Origin: an uncultured Alloprevotella sp.
GTDB lineage: Bacteria > Bacteroidota > Bacteroidia > Bacteroidales > Bacteroidaceae
Direction: 5' to 3'
Length of the DNA stretch: 64,000 bases
Assembly (NCBI GenBank): GCA_944322095.1
Contig: CALUNU010000002.1
Coordinates: forward strand, 62,001 to 126,000
In this document: positions 48,690-56,050 of the stretch, piece by piece
Position numbering within the stretch: position 1 is the stretch's first letter
Layout of the letters: each line of letters starts with the position of its first letter
Notes under the pieces: model-generated
Told to the model about the DNA's origin: nothing
Database searches by the model: none
Seen by the model: only the letters and a program-made list of their open reading frames with translations
Position numbers and translations under genes: made by a program

Positions 48690-49001
48690 TTAGCGAGAAC
48701 TGTACTCGCATCCTCCTCTGCAGGAATTTTTGCAAGTTCCTGTGCATGTATATTTGCAAGTCTCTCTGCAACTACCTTTACACGTGTCTCTACAAGTTGA
48801 TTTACAAGTATAGTTGCAAGATGTATAGCAGCCTGTTGAACAGCCATACTTGCATCCTAATTCAGTTTCGCTGGCTCTCAGCACGCTTGGCATGCCAGCC
48901 AACACGAGCGCACCAAGGATGGGCAGGGTTTTCTTGGCTGCGTTCTTGAAGAACTCCCGGCGCGATTGCAGTTCGTTTCTCTTTTCTTCGTCGCGTTTCA
49001 T
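48690..49001 (-). CDS. CXXX-repeat RiPP precursor A with twin-arginine leader
   Basis: A 103-aa peptide. The leader 'MKRDEEKRNELQSRREFFK' has the Tat motif (S13-R14-R15-E-F-F-K), a hydrophobic stretch ('TLPILGALVLAGMPSVL') and a likely cleavage after LRA (residue 43). The core from Cys50 has 13 Cys, every one exactly four residues after the previous, ending 'CRGGCEYSSR'. It is clearly paralogous to precursor B in the leader. It is the first gene of the operon that runs through to tatC. Confidence 0.9.
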   Translation of the reverse strand: MKRDEEKRNELQSRREFFKNAAKKTLPILGALVLAGMPSVLRASETELGCKYGCSTGCYTSCNYTCKSTCRDTCKGSCRETCKYTCTGTCKNSCRGGCEYSSR

Positions 49002-49416
49002 GGCGTAAAAGTTTTTTGTGCCCGCAAACTCCCGAAAAGGGCGGTGAATAAATGGTGAAAGAGTGGGGTACGAAAAAAGACGTGGGAGTTTCTACTTTCG
49101 CTTATCCCACGTACAGGCCTTCGCATTGCCTTTCCCAAGGATAAGCAACGCAGTCAGCCCACGCCGTTGATATATCGCAGTCCATGCGGCGGCCATTGAT
49201 GGCTTGCCGTATGGGTACAATACACCCAGCGCGGACGTCACGTTGCCGTATCTTCTTGGGATTGTGCAAAGTTGCGAAGTTTGTACGTAGAAGATAACGT
49301 CCGTAAACGTCCTTTCTCTTGTCGTCGGGCGCCGCTGGGCTGCCAGAGCAGCGGTGGGCGTCGTCAGACTTCCTTAAAGTGGACCCGCCAGCCCCTCTGG
49401 GCTGACTGACCCGCGA

Positions 49417-49424
49417 CAAAGGTA
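49417..49424 (-). promoter_or_regulatory. Possible -7 box of the CXXX-RiPP/Tat operon
   Basis: TACCTTTG on the minus strand, followed by a leader of about 410 nt that begins with a small hairpin (CAGCCC..GGGGCTG, 49388-49402). The -33 spacing is not good. The rest of 49002-49416 shows no convincing gene; the 118-codon frame there has no recognisable features. Confidence 0.4.
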
Positions 49425-49599
49425 GGGAATTTCTGTGAAACCGGATGGAAACGCGCATAAATTCTCAAAAAAAATGTTTTACGACGCTTCTTTCGGTATG
49501 CAGGCAGCTTGGGCAATGGAATATGTCCGTGCGAGACGCTCTGAATGGTATCACTACTCAGACTGTCGTGTGCGTCTGTCAGCGTGGTAGTGGCCGCTT

Positions 49600-50370
49600 T
49601 TTTCTCGGCGGTTCGACCCCTTTGGGGCCGGCAGGTGGTAGGTCTATCCTGTCCGTGGGTTCGCCTGCGCTCACCCGCGGTTATAGAGTAGTGTGGCCCC
49701 CTTGGGGCCGTCATTTCCGCCGCATGGCCGTCTGGCACGGGCGCCTGTGTGATGGATGCTGGCAGCGGTGTGGTGCATGGGAGGAGGCGGTGTGGGTGCT
49801 GCCGTCTGTGTGCGGGTGAGGCTGCCGGCCCCGAAGGGGGCGCACTGCTCTGTGGCGGCGGATGGGGCTGCTGGTGTGGGTGAGGCTGCCGACCCCGCGG
49901 AGGGCGCACTGCTCTGTGGCGGCGGATGAGGCTGCCGGTGTGGGTGATGCTGCCGACCCCGCAGGGGTCGCACTACTCTATAGCCGCGGGTGAGCGGAGC
50001 GAACCCGCGGGCGGTCAGCCATGTGAAATGAAGAGGGCCTCAAAGAGGTCCAACGCCCGCGTGCGAGGACGCCTGGTCTCGCCCGTCTGCACGGCGCGCC
50101 CGTCCACCCTCTTGGGAGTTCGACCCCCTTGGGGCCGTCATGGGGCGTGGCTCCCCTGTCCGCGGGTTCGCCCGTGGCTCACCCGCGGTTACAGAGTAGT
50201 TCGACCGCTTCGCGGCCGTCATTCCCGCTTGTAGGTGTGGCGGATGAGGCTGCCGGTGAGGGTGAGGCTGCCGCCCCCGCAGGGGGCGCACTGCTCTGTG
50301 GCGGCGGATGGGGCTGCCGGTGAGGGTGAGGCTGTCGGCCCCGCAGGGGGCGCACTACTATGTGACCGTG
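49600..50370. repeat. REP-like intergenic repeat array, 64-bp period
   Basis: The motif GCACTGCTCTGTGGCGGCGG or its variant GCACTACTCTATAGCCGCGG starts at 49842, 49906, 49970, 50288 and 50352. The first three and last two are exactly 64 bp apart. Between them lie GAGGCTGCCG and CCCCGCAGGGGG hairpins. Longer palindromes CCGCGGGT..ACCCGCGG and CGACCGCTTCGCGGCCG occur at about 49665-49720, 49982-50010 and 50160-50220. The vocabulary is shared with the block at 36190-36800. No gene is supportable. It separates the RiPP/Tat operon from the surface-protein genes. Confidence 0.8.
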
Positions 50371-50409
50371 TGAGGGCCACATGCCGGTCGGGTGGCGGGG
50401 CAGTATAAT

Positions 50410-50459
50410 AAAAACGTCCCCGCGAGTGAGGCTGTGCCGTTTCTCGTCGGGGACGTTTT
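50410..50459. terminator. Hairpin terminator
   Basis: AAAAACGTCCCCG and CGGGGACGTTTT arms, 35 nt after the stop codon of the Mfa2-like gene. Confidence 0.8.
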
Positions 50460-50493
50460 GGGAGGATGGCGTGTTTGTGTGGCCGGTGCAGGG

Positions 50494-52944
50494 TCAGTCG
50501 GTCACTTCTATGCCGGCAGCGTGGAAGCCGAGGCGCACGGCGGCACGCGTTTCAGTGTCGATGCTCCATACGTCGGTCGGAGCGGCAGGGTCTTGGTAGA
50601 GCTTTCTCAGCTGTCCGGGGCGTCCCGTGGCGGTGCGTAGGCTGAGGCTGCGCTCGGGGTGTGGCATGCCGCTTCGTGTGGCGGGCGTGGCGGTCAGAAG
50701 GTTGCGGGCAAAGATGTCGAGCGTGCCGTCAAGGCGGGTGACGTACACTTTGTCATCCGTGATGAGCAGGCCGGTCGGGCGATAGCCTAGGGGCAGGCGT
50801 CCGGCGCGCAGGTCGAGCTGCTGCCAGCGCCGCCCGGCGTCGGCCAGGGCGTCGGCACGTGCGGGGTCGATGCGGTAGATGCCTTGGAAGGTGGCGTCCC
50901 AGTCGGTCAGATAGACGGAGCCGTCCACGGGGTCGACGGCCCATTGGGCCGGCTGGTGACCGCTGTGGCGCAGATTGCGGTCGTCGCGTGTGACGCAGGT
51001 GATTTCCTGGAAGGCTGCGGGCTGTATGTCGGCGTAGACATAAGTGTCGAGGTTGATTTCGTCGCGCACGAGGAGATAGCGCTCCGTTGCGAGCACGGCG
51101 CCACTGCCGCAGAGACGGTTTTTTACGTGGTCGGCCCGCTGGCCTTGCCGGCCGATGCGGCTGACGTAGACGGGGCGTGCGGGGTCGCTCATGTCGAACA
51201 CGTCGACGCACGACTGACGGCGGGCTACGTAGAGGCGCCCCGTGCGTGCGTCGAAGGAGAGGTCGTCAATCTGGTCGGGCGCGTCGTCGGAGCCGCGGAA
51301 GTTGAGCGTCTGGTCGTCATGTGTCCAGCTTTCGATGGTGGAGACCACGTGGTTGCTCCGGCGGTCGTATACGATGACGGAAGGCCCCGCCGCAGCCGAG
51401 CGGTAGTTGTTGGCCAGGATAAGGTAGTGCTCCTGCATGAAGGCCAGTGCGCCGGGATTGAAGCTTCCGTCGGGCAGGCCGAGGCCGGCGGCGTCGAGAG
51501 CCTCGCGGACGTAGGGACTTTCGTACAGGATGGTGCCGTCTGTGGTGATGCGTACGGTAACGGATAGCGTGAGCGGGCCTGCACTCAGGCGTAAGGTGGC
51601 ATTTGAGGTGTCGCCGGTGGTAAGATCGCCGGTCGCGTGCAGGCTGATGGTGGCCGTCGAACCGCTTTCGCCGCTCAGGTCCGAGGCTGTGAGCCATGCG
51701 GGCATGCCGTCGAGCGTCCAGCCTCCGTCGGCGTCGGTGAGCACGCGGAGCTGCACTTCGCCTCCGGGTGCCATGTGAAGCTCGGAGGACGAGGCTGCCA
51801 GGTAGTTTCGGGCGTTGTAGGCCACGTGCGTGAGCTCGTTGGTTTCGGGGCGCAGCTCGAGCGTGGCGCTGATGTTTTCCGAGGGGTGTGCCAGCGCTTC
51901 GTCGGGCGAACTGTGACCTGCCGCTGCGACGCGCGTGATGTTCAGGATGTAGCGCTTGCCTCGTAGCAGGTCGGTGGCCCGGTTGGTCCCGTCGGTTGCG
52001 TCGGGGTGCGACAGGTTGAGCCTGTACCATGTGAGGCGGCTGTCGTTGCGGTAGTAGCCACCGACGAGGAACGTTGTGTTCCACGTTCCGTCGGCGTCTG
52101 ATTCGGGCACGACGATTTGGCCGCGTATGGCGTTGACTGGTGCGGTGCCTTCCGTCTGAAACGAGCCCAGATCGGTTGTTTCCGGTACGGTGGCCGCCGT
52201 CACGGCATACTCGTTGCGCATGCCGCTATCCGTCTGTCGGCGCACCCATTCGAAGTGGTTCGGGGCGGGAGCAGCCGTGCTTTTCAGCGGAACGTCACAC
52301 ACTTTGACGCAGCCCAGCTTGAAGTCGCTGATGCCAAATGCTTCAGTAGCGTTGCCGTTGAGTACGACGTCGACGGTCGAGGCGGCGCGCAGCAGCGATA
52401 CACGGTTGAGCCCCTGCTCGTTGCTGTCGCTGTCGTAGGCGTCGGGCGTTTCGCCCCACATGGGGTAGAGTGCGTCGGGGCGGGCCGTGAGCCACGGCGT
52501 GTCGAAGGTGACGTGACGGTGTAGGTCGTCTTTGTGACCGATGAGGCCGTTTCTCACGGCTGCCGTCACCTCTTCGTGCAGATTGGCCAGAAAAACGAAG
52601 CGGAGCCCACGCGCCTCGTCCTTGCTGAGCGGCAGGCGGTAGAGCCATTGGGCGCCTCCGTCGATGGTGTAGAGCTCGCCGGCGGCATAGTGGCGGCGGA
52701 AGAGGCCGTCTGCGTCGAAGGCCAGCACGTCGAGCGTGCGTATGTCGTTTTCTGTGGCTGCGGCGTTGCGCGTTGCGTTCCCTGCTGTGCCGGGGTGCAT
52801 GACGTCGAGGCTGAAGGTGACGGCCTCGGTCGCTTCCGGGGTGGCAGGTGGCAGGTCGTCGGCCTGGCAGGCGGCCATGAGGAGCAGTGCGGCAGCCGCA
52901 AACAGGCGGGCCGCATGCTTGCGGTAGGATAAGTATCTGTTCAT
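50494..52944 (-). CDS. Mfa2/FimB-like lipoprotein with BACON domain and beta-propeller
   Basis: An 816-aa lipoprotein (lipobox 'LLLMAACQADD'). Residues about 35-330 resemble the Mfa2/FimB minor fimbrial anchor family ('NDIRTLDVLAFDADGLF', 'LRFVFLANLHEEV', 'ASTVDVVLNGNA', 'YILNITRV'). A BACON domain follows at about 375-460 ('SSSELHMAPGGEVQLRVLTDADGGWTLDGMPAWL', 'TLRLSAGPLTLSVTVR'). The C-terminal 330 residues form a beta-propeller-like region ('VIVYDRRSNHVVSTIES', 'IDDLSFDARTGRLYVARRQSCVDVFDMSDPARPVYVSRIG', 'AVDPVDGSVYLTDW'). Surface attachment or recognition is inferred. It lies 10 nt after the metzincin gene. Confidence 0.78.
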   Translation of the reverse strand: MNRYLSYRKHAARLFAAAALLLMAACQADDLPPATPEATEAVTFSLDVMHPGTAGNATRNAAATENDIRTLDVLAFDADGLFRRHYAAGELYTIDGGAQWLYRLPLSKDEARGLRFVFLANLHEEVTAAVRNGLIGHKDDLHRHVTFDTPWLTARPDALYPMWGETPDAYDSDSNEQGLNRVSLLRAASTVDVVLNGNATEAFGISDFKLGCVKVCDVPLKSTAAPAPNHFEWVRRQTDSGMRNEYAVTAATVPETTDLGSFQTEGTAPVNAIRGQIVVPESDADGTWNTTFLVGGYYRNDSRLTWYRLNLSHPDATDGTNRATDLLRGKRYILNITRVAAAGHSSPDEALAHPSENISATLELRPETNELTHVAYNARNYLAASSSELHMAPGGEVQLRVLTDADGGWTLDGMPAWLTASDLSGESGSTATISLHATGDLTTGDTSNATLRLSAGPLTLSVTVRITTDGTILYESPYVREALDAAGLGLPDGSFNPGALAFMQEHYLILANNYRSAAAGPSVIVYDRRSNHVVSTIESWTHDDQTLNFRGSDDAPDQIDDLSFDARTGRLYVARRQSCVDVFDMSDPARPVYVSRIGRQGQRADHVKNRLCGSGAVLATERYLLVRDEINLDTYVYADIQPAAFQEITCVTRDDRNLRHSGHQPAQWAVDPVDGSVYLTDWDATFQGIYRIDPARADALADAGRRWQQLDLRAGRLPLGYRPTGLLITDDKVYVTRLDGTLDIFARNLLTATPATRSGMPHPERSLSLRTATGRPGQLRKLYQDPAAPTDVWSIDTETRAAVRLGFHAAGIEVTD

Positions 52945-52954
52945 GGTTGTCTCC

Positions 52955-55318
52955 TTATTTATATAGGTTGGGATTATTTTTGCTGTCGAGGTAGGCTGTG
53001 GTGTTCACAGGCAGCTCCGCGCGGTGCTTCAGGTAGAAGTTGCTCATCAGTTCGTGGGCCCATGGTCCGTTGGTGAAACTGCTGCTGTGGTTGTAGCCCA
53101 GCACGTGCCCCAGTTCGTGGAATACGACGGTGCTGGCTCCCCAATCGTCGTGGTAGTTGAGCCATCGCCATTGTTCCAGACCGAACACTCCGGGACCGCC
53201 CAGTCCTGCCGAATGTTTGGGCGACACCAGTCCTACGCGGAGAGAGTGCTCCTCTCTCATTTGCTTCATCGTGCGCAGTGCGGATACGGGGTCGCTTGTT
53301 CCGCCGTTGCCGTAGAGCTTGTTTTCGTTGGCATAGATGAGGTCTTCAAGCTCTTTCATGTTGAAGATATAGCCGAGGTTGAGAAACAGGGCTACGGCCT
53401 CTCGGCAATGGACGGGGCGTATGCCGATCCAGTTGGGTGAGGGGCCTCCGTCGGGCTTCGTGGGGTCGCCTCCGTAGAGGCTGAAAGCGATGTTCCATCC
53501 GTGCTTTATTTGTTCGAGCGTGCGCCAGTAGGGGCAGTAGCCTGTAGCGCGCAGCGACAGCATGGCATCGGGGAAGTAGGGGTTGCGGCTCACTTTCATC
53601 TGCTTTCCAGATGCTGTGCGGAAGGTGCAGTCGCGTGTGAGGAAAGGCAGGTCCGTGTAATAATCGATGAAGGGAGCCACTTCTTCGAAACGGGCCAGCA
53701 GAAATTCCTCGTCTGACAAGGCCGGTATTTTGGCCCATATTTCGACGTCTTCCAGCTTGCGAGGCGAATAGAAGCGCACGTGCAGGCGCCCGTCTTTGAC
53801 GCTTATCTGCAAGGGACGGGCTGTGTTGAAGCTACGTTGGGCCGCGTCGCAATAGACTGCGGACGGTTCGTCGTCTTGCAGGATGCGCAGATTGTCAGGA
53901 GCGTTTATTTCGTTGGCTGTCACGGTGATGGCGTCGTCTGCCACGGGGGAGACATTGGCTTGTCGTACCGAGATCCATTTCCGCAGGTTGCCGGCGGCGA
54001 AGCAGAGCGTACCGTTGCGTTCTGCGGTTGAGGACGGAGCCGAAAGGCGAATGTTGGTAACGCCCTGCGTGCCGGCAGTTATGTCAGTTGCGAGCCATTC
54101 CGGGCAAGCCGTGAGGTGCCACCCTTCTGACTGCGAGGTTTCGACGCGCAGCGAGGTCTGTCCGCCTTCGAGGGGTAGCGTCAGGCTGCCGGTGCTCACA
54201 GTGAACGTTTCTTGTCCGAAGCTGATGTCGTCGAGCAGGTTTTCTTCCCAGCCTTGTATGGACAGGTTGTGGTCTACGAGCAGTTCGAACGTATAATAGG
54301 TACCGGCTTCGAAGCGCCGCCCCTCAATAAGGTTACCATCGAAGGCCAGCGTTTTATATTGTGTGTCGTCGGTTTCCACGATGAAGGTGAATGTCACGTC
54401 TTCAGTGCCCACGGGCAGCAGCGAGGCATAGGCCGACAGTTCGTCACCCGCCGGTATGGTGCAGTGGGTAGTGCCGCTGTCGCGCAGCTGCACGGTGAGC
54501 GTACCGTACGCTCCCTCAGAACGGGTGACCACGCTGTCGCTTGCCAGATAGTAAGAACATTCTGGCAGGAAGTAAGCTGTGCTGCCGTTCTTTTTGCGGG
54601 CCATGACGCTCACGCGTTTCACGCGGATGGGGTTTTGCTGGCGGTTCATGATGCGCAGACGCAGCAGGCTCGTGCGGTGTTTCAGGCGGAAGTCGGGCAG
54701 ACGTACGAAACCGTCCTCTTCCGTCAGTCCTCCTCCGTCGGGCGTGGTGCGGTCGATGTCGATGCGCCCTGAGGTCATGAGCATGTGGCGGCCCAGATGG
54801 CGGCTTGTGGCCCCCTCCTGTATGCGGGTCGGGGGGAAGGAGTAGTTGTAGGTGGCTCCCAGGCGCGGATCGTCGCCGCGGTCGGCAGTCTGCGGGAAGA
54901 TGACGCTGTAATCCTTGGCCTGATGTTGCAGATAGGGCACCAGAAATGTATTCATGTCAGACGGATCGGCTCCGTCCATGTTGAATTGGAACAGGGCTTT
55001 CTTCTTGCCGTCCGATTCGGACGAGGCGCTGAACGTGGCCGTGAACATTGCCCCGAAACTGCTGTAATAGCTGTCGGTAACGAGGATGCTGTCGCCTGCG
55101 TTCCAGAAGAAACCGCCGCGTTCGTCCACGTAGGCGCGGGCGTCGGACGTGTTGCCGGGCATTGAGCCTCTGAACACGATGCCCGAGGGCTTTTCCTGCA
55201 GCCCGGGCGCAGGTGCTTCCAGCTCTTCGGTGCATCCTGTCAGCGCCGTCACGGCGGCCAGCAGCAGGAGCGGCAGGGTCTTTCTCATTTTCCTTGTCAA
55301 ACTGTGTTGCTGGTTCAT
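52955..55318 (-). CDS. Fimbrillin-like/BACON lipoprotein with C-terminal metzincin protease domain
   Basis: A 787-aa lipoprotein (lipobox 'VTALTGCTEE'). Residues about 30-360 have the fimbrillin-like pattern ('FWNAGDSILVTDSYYS', 'RTSLLRLRIMNRQQNPIRVKRVSV', 'AGTYYTFELLVDHN'). A BACON domain lies at about 380-460 ('GWHLTACPEWLATD', 'LCFAAGNLRKWISVRQ'). The C-terminal domain contains 'VVFHELGHVLGYNHSSSF' near residue 730, an HExxHxxGxxH zinc site typical of metzincins; a downstream Met ('HELMSNFY') could be the Met-turn. So it is a surface protease carrying pilin-like modules. It is preceded by a 65-aa peptide gene and followed by the Mfa2-like gene. Confidence 0.8.
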   Translation of the reverse strand: MNQQHSLTRKMRKTLPLLLLAAVTALTGCTEELEAPAPGLQEKPSGIVFRGSMPGNTSDARAYVDERGGFFWNAGDSILVTDSYYSSFGAMFTATFSASSESDGKKKALFQFNMDGADPSDMNTFLVPYLQHQAKDYSVIFPQTADRGDDPRLGATYNYSFPPTRIQEGATSRHLGRHMLMTSGRIDIDRTTPDGGGLTEEDGFVRLPDFRLKHRTSLLRLRIMNRQQNPIRVKRVSVMARKKNGSTAYFLPECSYYLASDSVVTRSEGAYGTLTVQLRDSGTTHCTIPAGDELSAYASLLPVGTEDVTFTFIVETDDTQYKTLAFDGNLIEGRRFEAGTYYTFELLVDHNLSIQGWEENLLDDISFGQETFTVSTGSLTLPLEGGQTSLRVETSQSEGWHLTACPEWLATDITAGTQGVTNIRLSAPSSTAERNGTLCFAAGNLRKWISVRQANVSPVADDAITVTANEINAPDNLRILQDDEPSAVYCDAAQRSFNTARPLQISVKDGRLHVRFYSPRKLEDVEIWAKIPALSDEEFLLARFEEVAPFIDYYTDLPFLTRDCTFRTASGKQMKVSRNPYFPDAMLSLRATGYCPYWRTLEQIKHGWNIAFSLYGGDPTKPDGGPSPNWIGIRPVHCREAVALFLNLGYIFNMKELEDLIYANENKLYGNGGTSDPVSALRTMKQMREEHSLRVGLVSPKHSAGLGGPGVFGLEQWRWLNYHDDWGASTVVFHELGHVLGYNHSSSFTNGPWAHELMSNFYLKHRAELPVNTTAYLDSKNNPNLYK

Positions 55319-55353
55319 GATTGTATCGGTTTTTATAGGGTTGTTACGAAATT

Positions 55354-55551
55354 CTAATTCCAGACGTTGCTTTCCGAGCGGTCCCATATGGTGCTGTTGC
55401 GGGCATTACCGCGTCCGTATGAGCCTCCGTTCTTAAAGTCGTTGTCGCCTTTCTCCATGCCTGACGTGGCGAGCATCAGTTCCGTTTCCATGTTGATGAC
55501 GATGGCCGCGGGGGCCGTGTACGGTTTCTTGTTTGTTTCAGATTTCTTCAT
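55354..55551 (-). CDS. 65-aa Bacteroidales small protein upstream of the protease gene
   Basis: The peptide 'MKKSETNKKPYTAPAAIVIN' then 'METELMLATSG' and a Gly/Asn-rich tail. It matches a common but uncharacterised Bacteroidales small-protein pattern (basic start, Y-x-x-P-x-x-x-V, M-E-x-E..LA-x-SG). It has no signal peptide or cysteines. Located 35 nt before the metzincin lipoprotein and in the same orientation, it belongs to the same transcript. Function unknown; the SG followed by a hydrophilic tail could be a processing site. Confidence 0.65.
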   Translation of the reverse strand: MKKSETNKKPYTAPAAIVINMETELMLATSGMEKGDNDFKNGGSYGRGNARNSTIWDRSESNVWN

Positions 55552-55861
55552 GTTGTTTGGTTTTTGGATGTGGATAAATAGAGTTTGGTCGCCCTACCCG
55601 TCCCGGTTGGGGGCAGGCTACAAGACGACGTGGACGTGCGTCCGCCGTAAACAGTCGGTGGACGGGCGGCTGCGACGGCAGCTTGTCGTCAGCTGTTAAG
55701 TTTTAAAATAAATTCAGTTGGGAAAAGAGGAATAAGGGGGCAGGGCCGTATGGCACGAGCATGACTTTTCCTTTCGGGCGGCCGAAAGGATAAAACGCAA
55801 AGCGTATTCTTCGATGGCGGTTCTTTTGAGCTGTTCCATTTCCGAAAGCGTTTTGGGACCG

Positions 55862-55892
55862 CAAAAATACGTGCTTTCGTCGGCTCCGCCAA
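55862..55892 (-). promoter_or_regulatory. Candidate promoter of the peptide/protease/Mfa2-like operon
   Basis: Minus-strand TTG (55892-55890), a 20-nt spacer and TATTTTTG (55869-55862), giving a leader of about 300 nt. The stretch 55552-56050 otherwise shows no supportable gene. Confidence 0.55.
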
Positions 55893-56050
55893 GAGGGCTA
55901 CGTTTTTTTGGCTTTTTCCTACATTACTTAAAGACTGCCTGCGGTCTTTGCCATGTGTCTGTTGCCGTGGAGCGGTATATGGTATGATTTAAGGAGCAGC
56001 TGGAGTGGCATGTTGTTCTCCGTTGCCGGGAGCAGGGTTGCAGCTCATGG

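Noticed and set aside
48583..48847. Two short minus-strand frames overlapping precursor A in other phases
   Set aside because: They overlap the Cys repeat out of frame and lack its periodicity.
49102..49458. 118-codon minus-strand frame before the RiPP operon
   Set aside because: No recognisable features, it covers the candidate -7 box and hairpin, and it has no conserved context. Treated as leader sequence.
49364..50382. Several Pro/His-rich frames and a possible CRISPR-like array
   Set aside because: The DNA is a hairpin repeat array; spacers are not unique and no cas genes occur, so it is neither CRISPR nor coding.
55689..55892. 67-codon minus-strand frame
   Set aside because: It overlaps the candidate promoter and has no family features.
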